Source: Halichondria panicea
Taxonomy: Eukaryota; Porifera; Demospongiae; Suberitida; Halichondriidae
Assembly (NCBI RefSeq): GCF_963675165.1
Contig: NC_087393.1
Coordinates: 1-64,000 of the forward strand
Direction of reading: 5' to 3'
Length of the DNA: 64,000 nt
Shown: positions 47,189 through 59,778 of the stretch, in pieces
Position numbering within the stretch: the stretch's first letter is position 1
How the letters are laid out: each line of letters begins with the position of its first letter
Made by a program: the position numbers and the translations under genes
Notes under the pieces: model-generated
Database searches by the model: none
What the model was told of the DNA's origin: nothing
Seen by the model: only the letters and a program-made list of their open reading frames with translations

Positions 47189-48043
47189 CTAACTCTTTTT
47201 AAGTGGTTTAAAATGTTGATAGTAACTCCTTGTTGCTTCCACCATCATATCTTGAGTGCTCTCTAGCAGATCCCTCGACATCATACCTGTATAGACAACC
47301 AAGTGTGTATGAGGGGGGTAGCTGTAGGGGGTGCAAGTATGTGTGGGGGGTAGCTGTGTGTATGGGGGGGTAGCTGTGTGTGTGGGGAAGGTGGTTACCT
47401 GGAGATCCACTGAACACACTGAATGGTGGGACTACAGTTTCTGGAGGAAGTATGGTGTTGTCCTCAATACGACAGCAATCCTTGAGTATGCACGAGCGAG
47501 ACTACAATGACAGTAACACATGAACACTACACACACTCTGACTCACAATGACACAGTTCTTGCCAATTTGAACAAATGACCCAACAGAGGATGCGTTGAT
47601 GATAGAGCCTTCCCCTATGATGACATTGTCCCCTATTTGGAGTGGATAGAAGGCACCTCTGCAGAGTAAGGCAGTTACCGGACAGTACTAATAACACAAC
47701 TCTCCTACCCATGAGATAGTTTCCTGAATGGTGGGGTGATGACAGATCCAGCTTCAATAATACACTGCCTGCCAATGTTGATGTTGGCCAGGTCACCACG
47801 GATAATACAACCAGTCTGAACTATCGTCTGTACAGAGGTGTAGCATCAGAATAGACTCAGGTACAACAAGAGAGAGCCTACCTTGCCATTCAGGACTATA
47901 TTCTTGCTCCCACACAGCACGCATGAGCGACTCACTTTATTACCAGAAGCCTGCAGAAATCCAATAAACACACACACACACTTCTCAATTCTCACCGTTT
48001 CTATGTACTCTGAACTGTCGTAAAACATGTCCATGTCCTCCAT
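47189..48043 (-). CDS. DCTN5: Dynactin subunit 5 (p25)
   Basis: Pointed-end subunit of dynactin, a left-handed beta-helix protein. Six exons: 47996-48043, 47882-47950, 47709-47827, 47547-47658, 47399-47501, 47189-47286; 182 aa, identical in length to human. Motifs: [60 protein letters not shown], hexapeptide turns [15 protein letters not shown] and VQIGKNCVI, then [15 protein letters not shown] and SYYQHFKPL. Divergent from RPTOR. With NDE1, a second dynein-pathway gene in the window. Confidence 0.98.
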
Positions 48044-48326
48044 TTCAGCTCCTCTTTCTACTTAAAATTTCACGACAACATATTCTAGTAAATGCACACC
48101 CATAGGATTTCATAGCGCACCATAACAAACTTCCAGTTAATGCGCACCTACAGCAATGCTGTCGCCAGTCCAGCCACGCCTACTATCTTAGCTCAGCAAA
48201 ATAATTAATCATAGCAAATTAATGATTATTAAAAGCTAGCTAGCTTTATACACACGCTGCATGCCATCAAGCTGCTAACATACACACAGAGAGAGAGAGA
48301 GAGAGTTGGTTGAGCTGCGAGAGAAC
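48044..48326. promoter_or_regulatory. Shared DCTN5/RPTOR head-to-head promoter region
   Basis: 283 bp between starts. Contains CCACGCCTAC (complement of the GGCGTGG box, about 48173), GCGCACC repeats, AGCTAGCTAGC at about 48235 and a GA run just before the RPTOR start. Confidence 0.6.
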
Positions 48327-51300
48327 ATGACGAGCTTTGGGGGAGTGGTAGATCCCTTCGCTGTGGAGGACCCCTCTGAACTACCTGACTGGAGACTACC
48401 ATTGAGCTTCATGAAGAGTCGGCACAGCTCCTTATTCTCTAGTGATGATGAGGGCAGTGCAGAGCAACCATGGCGCATGAAGGACAGGGTGAGTGGCTAC
48501 AAGCATTGCTAGGGGTCATATCTCTCTCTTATACAACAGATGAAGACTTGGAGTGTAGCTCTGATCTTATGTCTCAATATTGGAGTAGACCCTCCTGATG
48601 TCGTCAAGACTAACCCCTGTGCTAGGAGGGAGTGCTGGATAGGTAGGACAAGCACACACCTCACACACGCACACATACGCCCACACACACACACAGACTC
48701 ACTGTCTACCAGCTCTCAGAAAGCACTGGAGGAAATTGGGAATAGTTTGCAGAAACAATACGAGCGTTGGCAACCTCGTGCTCGTTGCAAGCAACTCCTG
48801 GACCCCACCACCGAGGAAGTGAGGAAGCTGTGCATGGCACTCAGGAAGAACGCTAAGGTGTGTGGGTGGTGTTTGTGTGATGTGTGTGATATGTGTACCA
48901 CCTTGTGTAGAGTGAACGCGTGCTCTTCCATTACAATGGCCATGGGGTACCCAAACCAACTCAGAACGGAGAGATATGGGTCTTCAATAAAGTGAGTGCA
49001 TTCTAACTCCCTCAATGTTGGTTACTGGTCTCACAGAACTACACTCAATACATCCCCCTGTCACTGTATGACCTGCAAGCCTGGATGGGGAGCCCCTCCA
49101 TATTCCTGTATGACTGCTCCCACGCTGGTAAGCCATGCAGTAATCAGTTAACTTTCTGAGCATATACTACGATGTTATTCAAATTCTGGGGATTAGGTGG
49201 CGCATGTGCAAACACTCGATCCCAGGCCCATCGTCAGAACAAGTGCGGCCTGGGATCGAGGCTAAGTGCAAGCTTGAATAATTATTATATAGCAATCGAC
49301 ACGTAATTGTGGTTTCTCTGTTGCATGTGCACTACAATCCCGTACACCCGCTACCCCATACCTCATACCTCATACCCCATACCTCATACCTCATACCTCA
49401 TACCTCATACCCACTTGATGCAGGCCAGATCCTTGAGTCATTCAAAGCCTTCTCTCATCAGAGGGATAGTGAATTCTTCCTCGAGGTACCTACTCCAGTG
49501 TCACTGTGTGTGCGTGTGTGTGACCCCCTACTCCAGTGTCACTGTGTGTGCGTGTGTGTGTGTGACCCCCTACTCCAGTGTCACTGTGTGTGCGTGTGAC
49601 TCCCTACTCCAGTGTCACTGTGTGTGCGTGTGTGTGACCCCCTACTCCAGTGTCACTGTGTGTGCGTGTGTGTGACCCCCTCTCCTCCTGCACAGACTAC
49701 TGCCTTTAATAGCTGTGTGGGTCTACAGGAAAGCTGTATACAGCTAGCTGCTTGTGGTCCTAAGGAGGTCCTTCCTATGCATCCTTCACTGCCTGCTGAT
49801 CTATTCACTGCTTGCCTGACCACTCCTATCAAAACAGCTCTCCTCTGGTATTGCTATTCTAGAGTGGGCAAACTGTGCCTTGTGTCAGGGATCACTCCGG
49901 AGATCATTGACAAGTGAGCCCCCCTCACACACGCCCACACACGCCCACACACACCCACACAGGATCCCAGGACGAATCAACGATCGGCGTACACCACTAG
50001 GAGAGCTTAACTGGATATTCACTGCCATCACTGACACCATCGCTTGGAACATTGTACCAAAAGGTTCAGAGCAACATCTCATGCGCAGGCTATTACCATT
50101 ACTACAGATTTGTTCCAGAAGTTGTTTCGTCAAGACCTGCTGGTAGCAAGTCTGTTTAGGAACTTCCTATTGGCAGAGCGTATCATGAGGACCTATAAGT
50201 GTACCCCAGAGAGCCATCCTGCCATCCCCTCCACCTACAACCATCCAATGTGGGCAGCCTGGGACCTAGCTCTAGACCATATTGCACGACAGCTACCAGA
50301 CCTTGTGGAGAACAAGGCTCCTTATGAGGTACCTCCTTGTATGTGTGTGTGTGTTACCAGCTCTCTCTTCCCTACAGTCGAGTCAGTTCTTCGCTCAACA
50401 GCTTGGGGCCTTTCAAGTGTGGCTAGTCAACTGCTCACAAAGCCAGACCCCCCCTCAACAACTCCCCATTGTCCTCCAGGTACCCCCCACAGTGTGTGTA
50501 CTGTACTCACCTACCCCCCACACACAGTTTCTGCTGAGTCAGGCTCACAGATTGCAAGCACTGGAGTTGCTGGGAAGGTTCCTAGACCTGGGTCCCTGGG
50601 CTGTACACGCTGCACTCAATGTTGGCATCTTCCCATACGTACTCAAACTATTGGGTAGTAAACTGAAGGAGCTGCAACCCATCCTAGTCTTCATCTGGGC
50701 CAAGATCCTAGCAGTAGACCCGGTGAGTCAATGTACTTGGCTACAAGTCAATTCAGTCGTCGGTAGCTAGCTAGCTAACTTTGAGAGGGTTGTAGTTGAA
50801 CATCTTTCAACAGCCATAACTTGAGTACAGTTGATCCAATGTCAAAAATGTTATCGTTAGCTTAGAAAAATACCTTTCAAATGATGTGTTTCAATCCAAA
50901 ATTTCGTCCGGGCCCTAATTTGTCATTTTTCGGCCTCAGACCATGGGCATAATCCATGGTATCGCCAAATTGGTAAATAATTTTATCTCTCAAATATAAA
51001 CTTTGATGACACCATTTGAAAGGTCTTTTTCTAAGCTTTCAGAAAATCATAAAATTTTTGACTTTGGATCCACTGAATTTAAGTTATGGCAGCTGAAAGA
51101 GATTGATTAAACGGAGGTGGTGGGGGTGTAGTTGAACATCTTTCAACAGCCATAACTTGAGTACAGTTGATCCAATGTCAAAAATGTTATCGTTTTCTGA
51201 AAGCTTAGAAAAATACCTTTCAAATGATGTGTTTCAATCCAAAATTTCGTCCGGGCCCTAATTTGTCATTTTTCGGCCTCGGACCATGGGCTATAATCCA

Positions 51301-54300
51301 TGGTACGACCAAATTGGCAAATACGTTTATCTCTCAAATATAAACTTTGATGACACCATTTGAAAGGTCTTTTTCTAAGCTTTCAGAAAATTCGTAAATC
51401 ATTGAAATTAGATCTACGATACTCAAGTTATGGCAGCTAAAAGAGTCTCTGAACCATTGATTAATAAATCCATGGTGTTGCCAGATTGGCAAATACTTAG
51501 TTTTGGTAGCTATCTTGAAAGCTCGTAATAGCTCTCAAAATTATCTTTCCAATGGTGTGCTTAATTATGTGTTTTCTCCATCAGTCTTGCCAGGCTGACT
51601 TGATCAAAGACGGAGGGTACAAGTACTTTATCCAGATTCTGGCTGATCAGAGCATGCAGTATGAATATCGGACAATGGCAGCGTTTGTCTTGTCAGTGGT
51701 AGTCAAGGATAATCCAAAGGGCCAGGAAGTTGCTTTACAGAATAATGTCATCTCTCTGTGTCTGTCTCAACTGGAGGAACCGAATGCGTTGCTCAAGCAA
51801 TGGTTGGCCATTTGCTTGGGGAGATTGTGGACACGTTATGACTCAGCACGCTGGTGTGGAGTGAGAGACTCGGCACATGACAAGTTGTACTCATTACTAT
51901 GGCATGAGATACCAGATGTGAGTTAGTGTGTGTGTGTGGTGTGTGTGTTGTGTGCTTGATACCCCCAACCCCCCCCCCCACTAGGTGAGAGCTGCTGGAG
52001 TATTCTCATTGGGTACCTACATGCTCAACACTTGTGAGGGTGGTAGCTCTGAACAAGCCTCCTCCATTGATCATGCTGTGGGCAGGAAACTCATTGCTCT
52101 TATCCACGATGGCAGCCCTGTGGTCAGACTGGTAAGTATGTGTGTGTGTGTGTGTCCCATTATCCCTCTCCCTGCTGTAGGAGTTGGTGTCTGCTCTGCA
52201 TAGTCTCATTACACTGTATGAGAAGCAGTTCCAATTAGCTGCCCTCCGCTCGTGTGATGGTGATAGGGTTACGACCTCTGTGACCCCTACTGGGTGGATA
52301 CATGTGTCATTGGACCCCCCAGAAGTGGAGACTTCCTTTGAGTCAGAGCAACCTACCGCAGTGGGTGGTTCCATTGGTACTAGTAGACAGATCTCCACAC
52401 GGACCTCTGCTACACTCTCCAATGGATCTCTAATAGATTCACCTCCTCTGTCATCCTTCAGCGGAGAGGAAGTGGGTGTGGTCAAGAAGAGCTTCGGGTC
52501 GCCAAGGGCAACGCCGCCGCCACTACCTGGGAAGGCAGTCCACAATCAGATATGGAAGGGCCTAGTGTTACTAGCAAGTGACCCCTGTCCAAAGGTCGCT
52601 GAGCATGCACAATGTGTTGTACACAGTGTACATGATAAGGTACTTACAATACTAATAGTTTGTGTATTTCATATCCCTCTTCATACATACTGTAGCTGAG
52701 ACAGAAGTCATTAGCACGCAGTATAGGAGTGACTCTGGTCAACTCGATGAGTACTCCATCTTCCCCACACATGAAGGCTGCCACGCTAGGCCCCTCCTCC
52801 CTACGTCCGTCAAACCGCCCATATATAACCACCTCTGCCTCCACACAAGAGTTCAGAGGTGACCCGGGTATTTCCCTCCCTCGTCAACAGAGCCCTGTCA
52901 CGATGTCACTACCCTCTTCCACGCTTCATCTGGCAGCCAGGCGGACTGTGTTCGGACGTGGGGGCATGCCTATTGTGAGTCTAATTAATGCACACCTCTA
53001 ATTCTAATTAATCCCCACCACTAGACGGAAGAGGACGAAGGTGGCGATGATCTGAAGAGTTCTGATACTCATTTCTGTGACTGGTGTTGCAAGTACTTTG
53101 CCAATCCACTCATGAAGGTTTTAATATAATTATTGGTAATAACAGTGATGATGATGATGATGATGTGTGTAGCCCCCTGAGGATTGTGACCCCGCTAGTG
53201 TACTCTACCAGGAGAGGGAGTTCAGGTTCATACGCAACCACACCGTGAGGGAGGACTGTGTGGAGGTCTGCAGGTCTGTCTCCAGGGGAAAACTATCTGA
53301 TGAGGTGTTTGTTAGCAAGGAGACCAGCACTCCACAACTCTTGTTGTTCCATCCGTTCCAACCACATCTCGCTGTCATGGGCAAACAGAGCTGGAGGTAC
53401 GTTAACCCTTTAGTAGCCAGCGTTTAACCCCATTCCCACTAGCCGGTGTGTGTATTTAACCCCTTGCCCACTGTGCAGTGTGTGGGATATTGAGGAGGGT
53501 ACCAAGATGTGCTCCAACTATAACGCCCCCTCACAAATCACCTCCGCTAAGTTCATTAATTCTCACGACATTACGTTCCTACTCATTGGTAGCGGTAAGT
53601 CATGTGATCTGTTGATGATGTCATATGATGTCATACACACACAGAGGATGGAGCTGTGCATGTGTGGAAGGACTACAACACTGCTTACCCTAAACTAGTC
53701 ACAGCCTGGAGGGCTCTCACTGACATGCTGCCATCATCTAGAAGTAAGTCTCATATCCTATGGATGGTTGGGGGTGACATACCTGTGCTCAACATAGTAG
53801 GGATGGTTGGGGGTGACATACCTGTGCTCAACATAGTAGGGATGGTTGGGGGGTGACATACCTGTGCTCAACATAGTAGGGATGGTTGGGGGGTGACATA
53901 CCTGTGCTCAACATAGTAGGGATGGTTGGGGGGTGACATACCTGTGCTCAACATAGTAGGGATGGTTGGGGGGTGACATACCTGTGCTCAACATAGTAGG
54001 GATGGTTGGGGGGTGAGATACCTGTGCTCAACATAGTAGGGATGGTTGGGGGTGACATACCTGTGCTCAACATAGTAGGGATGGTTGGGGGGTGACATAC
54101 CTGTGCTCAACATAGTAGGGATGGTTGGGGGTGAGATACCTGTGCTCAACATAGTAGGGATGGTTGGGGGTGACATACCTGTGCTCAACATAGTAGGGAT
54201 GGTTGGGGGTGACATACCTGTGCTCAACATAGTAGGGATGGTTGGGGGGTGACATACCTGTGCTCAACATAGTAGGGATGGTTGGGGGGTGACATACCTG

Positions 54301-54801
54301 TGCTCAACATAGTAGGGATGGTTGGGGGTGAGATACCTGTGCTCAACATAGTAGGGATGGTTGGGGGTGACATACCTGTGCTCAACATAGTAGGGATGGT
54401 TGGGGGTGACATACCTGTGCTCAACATAGTAGGGATGGTTGGGGGGTGACATACCTGTGCTCAACATAGTAGGGATGGTTGGGGGGTGACATACCTGTGC
54501 TCAACATAGTAGGGATGGTTGGAGGGTGACATACCTGTGCTCAACATAGTAGGGATGGTTGGGGGTGACATACCTGTGCTCAACATAGTAGGGATGGTTG
54601 GGGGTGAGATACCTCTGTGCTCAACATAGTAGGGATGGTTGGGGGTGACATACCTGTGCTCAACATAGTAGGGATGGTTGGGGGTGAGATACCTCTGTGC
54701 TCAACATAGTAGATCCCTGAGCACATGAATACAGTAGCCGTGGAATGTAAACAAATCTAAAGCTACATGTACATACAATTTATTCTACTTGTGTACCCCC
54801 A

Positions 54802-54874
<73 letters not shown>

Positions 54875-55719
54875 TGCGGGTATGGTGGTGGAGTGGGAGC
54901 AGAGCACAGGGCTACTCTATGCAGGAGGAGATAGTCGACACATTCGATTGTGGGACACTCATAAGGAGGTCAATGTGCAGGACATACCCACTGGGGCAGA
55001 CTCTTGTGTGACCTGCCTCACCTCTGACAGTGCTGACAGGTCACTGCTCATTGCTGGCTGTGGAGATGGCACAGTCAGGCTGTATGATAAGAGGCAGAGC
55101 TCAGGACAGAGGTGACTACCACTACTCCACATGTACTGTAATAGCTTGAGGTGCTGTAATTGTGGCCTCTGGAAAGTAGCTTGCCAAACGATTGTGGACA
55201 ATACCTCCATGCATAGTCTATGTGTTAATGACCTTGTCTCTCCTGTAGTTTGGTGCAGACTCTGAGGGAACACAAGAGCTGGGTGGTGAATGTACACATG
55301 CAGTTATACACACGTGAGAGAGCTATAGTGACTGCCAGTGCTGATGGTGACGTGCGGGTGTGGGACCCGCGCTTCAGTCAGAGTGTACGCACTCTGTCTA
55401 GCATGGGAGGGAACACTAGCGTGTGTGAGATACACCCCAGAGCACCACTCATGGCATCAGCCAATCAGAACCAGGGAATAAGAATAGCCAATCTCGAGTC
55501 TGATGAAGTGCTGAGTCATATCAGATATCATGATGGTTTCATGGGACAAAAGCTTGGGCCCACTCGCTGCCTTGCCTTCCATCCCTACAGAGTAAGAACC
55601 CCCCCCCCCTCCCTGGCGTTGTGTGATATTACTATCTTATTAACTGTGTGTAGGTGTGGTTGGCTGCTGGGGGTAGCGATGGTTTCATCACTGTCTACTC
55701 TGCTGACAGAAAGAAGTGA
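48327..55719 (+). CDS. RPTOR: Raptor, TORC1 scaffold
   Basis: Substrate-recruiting subunit of TORC1. 22 exons: 48327-48488, 48540-48642, 48697-48857, 48911-48991, 49037-49127, 49424-49485, 49696-49913, 49963-50063, 50108-50328, 50378-50479, 50528-50722, 51585-51917, 51985-52131, 52181-52639, 52696-52974, 53025-53117, 53173-53396, 53479-53594, 53645-53743, 54874-55111, 55249-55591, 55654-55719; every phase fits; 1297 aa (human 1335). N-terminal caspase-like RNC domain ([57 protein letters not shown]), HEAT region ([33 protein letters not shown]-like [37 protein letters not shown]), Ser-rich linker, and C-terminal WD40 ([49 protein letters not shown]). Introns carry a fold-back repeat (50780-51560) and minisatellites at 49490 and 53760. 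Confidence 0.98.
49215..49260. repeat. Palindromic motif CTCGATCCCAGGCC / GGCCTGGGATCGAG
   Basis: A perfect 14-bp inverted repeat with an 18-bp loop inside an RPTOR intron. Single or degenerate arms recur near 6165-6205, 38228-38248 and 40920-40935, always as the core CTCGAT(T/C)(T/C)CAGGCC. Confidence 0.7.
49490..49682. repeat. RPTOR intron repeat starting at a donor site
   Basis: About five copies of TACTCCAGTGTCACTGTGTG followed by CGTGTGTGTGACCCCC, beginning at intron position +5 after exon 6 and running almost to the acceptor at 49695. Confidence 0.9.
50780..51560. repeat. Fold-back repeat copies in an RPTOR intron
   Basis: Two blocks of the same palindromic family found in the ATAD5 intron, sharing CATAACTTGAGTACAGTTGA, TTTCGTCCGGGCCCTAATTT and TTTGATGACACCATTTGAAA. 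This makes the 862-bp intron the second largest of RPTOR. Confidence 0.85.
53757..54713. repeat. 39/40-bp minisatellite, about 24 copies, RPTOR intron 19
   Basis: Unit GGGATGGTTGGGGGTGACAT + ACCTGTGCTCAACATAGTA, with a variable G run giving 39 or 40 bp. Some copies read GAGATACC or CTCTGTGC. It starts about 14 bp after the donor at 53743. Each unit holds a G4-6 run. ORFs of 60-80 codons come from the period and are not genes. Confidence 0.95.
54806..54873. repeat. (CA)n tract forming a 3' splice site
   Basis: About 33 CA units run directly into the acceptor CACAG|ATGCGGG of RPTOR exon 20, with no pyrimidine tract between. Confidence 0.95.
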
Positions 55720-56149
55720 CTGAACAATTCAATGAACTCTTATTATTGTAATAATAATTAATTAATTGGGACTGTTTGTGTGTTCAATGTGCTCGATGTG
55801 TGTGTGCCTGCATGTACTGTGTTGCAATGTGTTCTTGTCGCTGGAATTTATTTGTTATCAACATAATTTGCACACGTACCTAATATGATGTTATGGTTTA
55901 CCTAAAAGGATGTCATCAGCCGTGCCGGCCGCATGCATGTGTGGTCATAATTACATGTAAGCAATAATAATATGTATACGATACTAGCTTGTATAGGTTT
56001 GATGATAACAGCAACTATACTCGATCAGTACAGGCCTTAGAATCATCAAGAACAATCGGGATTGATGTATACAAAAACATTACAAAAATATCAACAGCAT
56101 CTACATACACTAGCTGACAGATATACAGTCTCTCAGTCACTTTAGCTAG
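55720..56149. other. Convergent RPTOR / GALK1 intergenic region
   Basis: 3' flanks of both genes; AT-rich with TTAATTAATTGGG, no repeat family or gene recognised. Confidence 0.5.
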
Positions 56150-58135
56150 CTAGGTACAGAGTTCATTCAGTCGCTGGGTGATGACTCCTGCGCCAGGGCT
56201 GGCAGAGGCAACAAAAAATGTTGGTGTCCCAGAGTAACCAGCCTGTGAGCGAGGAGAAGAGGTCAGAGGTCAACAAACAGTACAGCACTTGTCATACTAG
56301 CCCACACACACGCTGGTATAGTACCTTCATTCTCTCCTTTGTTTCCTCCACAATGTCCCTGGGTAGTAGGGTGACGGTGCACCCACCGAACCCTCCACCA
56401 GTCATACGAGATCCATACACACGAGAGTCAGTCTGAGCCAACACCACCAACTCATCCAACTCAGAGCAACTCACCTCGTAATCATCCCTGCATATCATAA
56501 TAGCATTAACAAACACTCTCTTTTGGGGAAATTGGACATTTGTAACACAATTATTAGATGGCCTCTCAAACAGGCCTGATTTAGAACTTGTAGCCCACGC
56601 TTTTGTCAGAAAATGGACAATTTGGGCTTATTATAAGAGGTAGTAGCCATCTCAACTTAGTGTACCTTAGTGATGCATGGCTCTGGTGTACCTTAGTGAT
56701 GCATGGCTCTGGTTCATGAGATGTCCAAAGGTTTTATAGTCACCATTCTTGAGTGCATCACGAGCGTCTTGTGTGCGTGCTATCTCAGTGATAACATGAC
56801 GTGCCCTCCTCAGCTCCACATCAGTCAGTCCACTACCTAGGAGGATACACAAGTTATAGTGTAATGTGCTCGCACTGGTCAGTACATGGTGGTTGCCTCT
56901 TAGGGGTCAGTACATGGTGGTTGCCTCTTAGGGGTCAGTACACGGTGGTTGCCTCTTAGGGGTCAGTACATGGTGGTTGCCTCTTAGGGGTCAGTACATG
57001 GTGGTTGCCTCTTAGGGGTCAGTACATGGTGGTTGCCTCTTAGGGGTCAGTACACGGTGGTTGCCTCTTAGGCCTAGGGATTCTAGGCACATGATTATAC
57101 ACACAGGTACCTTCTAATTGCTCCAGCTTTGCTAGTCTCAGTGATGCCACGCCCATCTTGCTAGCAGCAGAATAGCAACTCTCTCTGCGCTTGTTGTACT
57201 CTCCTCCCACACTGAGCTCATGACGCTTCCCTGTGTCAGTTACCATGACAACCAGACTAGGATCTGACAAGGGAATGTTCTCAGTTGCATGATCCCTAAG
57301 GAAACAAGTCGATACATTCATCCAATCAGATTACAGTTACATACCTGCAATCAATGAGGAGGGCATGGCCTTCCTGTGCCATCACTGACACAAACTGGTC
57401 CATAATACCACACTTGTTACCAGCGTAGCGATGCTCACTCTGCTGACACAGCATTGCCTTGTCTACCAGCCCAAGACCACACCCACCTACGGTACAATAG
57501 AGAGGGGGTGTGCTAACATGCAGCCGTTAGTAACTACTTTACCTTTGAGTTGTTCAACAAAGAGACAAGTGGCGACCTCCAGAGAGGCAGAGCTGGACAC
57601 ACCCCCTCCTAGGGGTACACAGCTCGTTATGACTGCATCAAATACCGGCACTCCACCGTCTTTATTCATGAGTGCTACTACACCCTGTGTGAGGTGTGAG
57701 GTGTGAGTGTGTGGGTGGGTGTGTGTGTGGGTGTGTGTGTGAGGGGGAAGTAAGAGTACGTCTTACCTTAACGTATAGTGCCCAGCGTGGTCCATCGAGA
57801 TTGACCTCTTCTAACCCCGGAGGGGGGTACGCGGGTACAGGGAACGGAGGGCAAAGGTCATTCACAGCTTTCGATACAAGACGACACTCTTTAGATGATG
57901 AACGACGACCCACAATCACAGTAACCAATGGCAACGCCTGGAGAGAATAGTTATATAGTGACTAGCTGCTATAAGAGCTTACCATGGGGAGGACAAAGCC
58001 ATCATTGTAGTCAGTATGCTCGCCTATCAGATTGACGCGGCCAGGAGCATACACTGCAATACTAGGACTCTCTCCTCCAAACTGAGCCTTGAATTCAGCC
58101 AACGCAGCTTGCAAGCAGCCTTCTAGATCAGCCAT
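56150..58135 (-). CDS. GALK1: Galactokinase
   Basis: Phosphorylates galactose with ATP, first committed step of the Leloir pathway; GHMP kinase fold. Eight exons: 57983-58135, 57767-57937, 57543-57684, 57345-57486, 57111-57295, 56692-56836, 56325-56487, 56150-56242; in phase, 397 aa (human 392). Galactokinase signature [23 protein letters not shown] loop [31 protein letters not shown] (contains the catalytic Asp), [25 protein letters not shown], and [17 protein letters not shown]. Closer to GALK1 than GALK2 by CGIMDQF and RDDYEVSC context. The exon 6 donor is tandemly duplicated; only the proximal site keeps the frame. Confidence 0.97.
56878..57073. repeat. 28-bp minisatellite, 7 copies, GALK1 intron
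   Basis: GTCAGTACATGGTGGTTGCC + TCTTAGGG repeats at 28-bp steps from 56878, with ACACGG variants. On the GALK1 strand the array lies just downstream of the exon 5 donor (57110). Confidence 0.93.
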
Positions 58136-58338
58136 TCTCTGAGGTACTTTAGCTTGGGACTTATGGCCGTGTCTGTAATGACCCTTTACCAGGAGAGTTG
58201 GTAAGGATCGTATTGATGTGTTGTGTGTGATGACCCTTTACCAAATCAATTGGTATGGAGCATCATACTAATATTTGTTTTTCCACTTATCTCCATTGTT
58301 TATTCTAATCAAGAGCTACTGTGTTAGAATTGGCTGCG
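58136..58338. promoter_or_regulatory. Shared GALK1/iRhom head-to-head promoter region
   Basis: 203 bp between starts. Holds two direct copies of ATGACCCTTTACCA (about 58178 and 58229), 51 bp apart. Confidence 0.55.
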
Positions 58339-59740
58339 ATGGCTGATCCAGTTCTACAGAAGCAAGCCAGTGTTCTGAGTAGCCGCTCAAAGGCTCCGAC
58401 TGAGTCCCTAACATGGAACAAAGTCAAAGAGTCTGTTAAACTGTGAGCCATACCTCTAATATCAGAATAGCCTCACTCTCTCTCTGCTACAGTGGTATGC
58501 TACGTGTGGTAGGACTGGAGCCAACTGCTGAGGAGAAGAGACACTGGGAGGCCCTACAAGGAATGGTCGCCACGACTAACATCTCTCCCCAAGACATGCC
58601 TGACATGGCCATTAGGAGCTCCTTAACTCCCAAAGATGCAGCTGCTATTCGCCGCATCACTGGACACAGCATCCATCGTGTAACACCAGGAGAAGCCAGT
58701 CCTATAGTGACCACACCCACTGGAGTGCGTGGGGCAGTCTATAACAAGGGCACTGGGCGAAACTTAGCCATCAAGACACAACTAAAACCAGACCTCTGGA
58801 AGGTGGCCTATCAGAGCATACGCCAGCTCAGTGTGAGTGGATTCCTGTGTTGCTAGTGAAATACTAAGTAGTTACTAAGGTCAACAGAATCCCCCTAATC
58901 GGTGTGTGTGTGTGTGTCCCTCCAGCAATCTCATGGCGCCCCCCCTCAAGCTGCTGGTGGTCCCCCTCCACCACAGAGCTTCTTCCCTGATGAGGAGGTC
59001 AGTGAGGATGATGGTGAAGGAGTGGATGGATTGTCTGCACCACTGGACAGTATCAAAGAGGTGATCTAACTATTAGCTAGGTTGAGGGCAAGGTTTGCGC
59101 ACACGCACTGAGTATCTAAACATACAATTCTATAGTAAAATGAGGTAACTATTACAAGGAAGTTTCTGCAGCCCAAAGGCCCATTATTCGTTACTAGTAA
59201 AAGTGAGTGACTACTACATGTATACTCACAGGAGGAACTGGACGAAGATTTCTTTGGAACTGAAGAAGACTCATATGAAACACAACCATTTGAAGAGACT
59301 GATTCTGCTCCTCTGAGGTACTACATCACATATCACACTCCGCCCCCTCCACATATCACACTCACCCACACACAGTAGTCCCCCCAGAGCTGCCAGGCAA
59401 ATTGAAGGATCTCACAAGCTCTCTGACAAACCATCTCAGCAGAGACGCAGAAATAAAATAGGACAGCAATTCAAGGAAGGATGGAGTAAGGTTACTTTGA
59501 ACGGTGGCTATGACCGTGGTTACGGTGGCCTAGGACTGCCCACTCTCCTACTGAGGTTCAAGTATCGTGGTCTTAATGATGAGGACAAGAAAAAACTAGA
59601 CAGCCAAATACTGCACAAGTGAGTTAGCAATGTTTCATTTACATATGTAGCCTTTGCTCAGGTAATTATATTAAACGCGCACACACACACACGCACACGC
59701 ACACACACACACACACACATGCACACGCACACGCACACAC

Positions 59741-59778
<38 letters not shown>

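Noticed and set aside
53988-54467. Minus-strand ORFs ([13 protein letters not shown] repeats)
   Set aside because: Arise from the 40-bp RPTOR intron minisatellite.
56660-56691. Distal GALK1 exon 6 donor
   Set aside because: Adds a stop codon and loses LRDDYEV.
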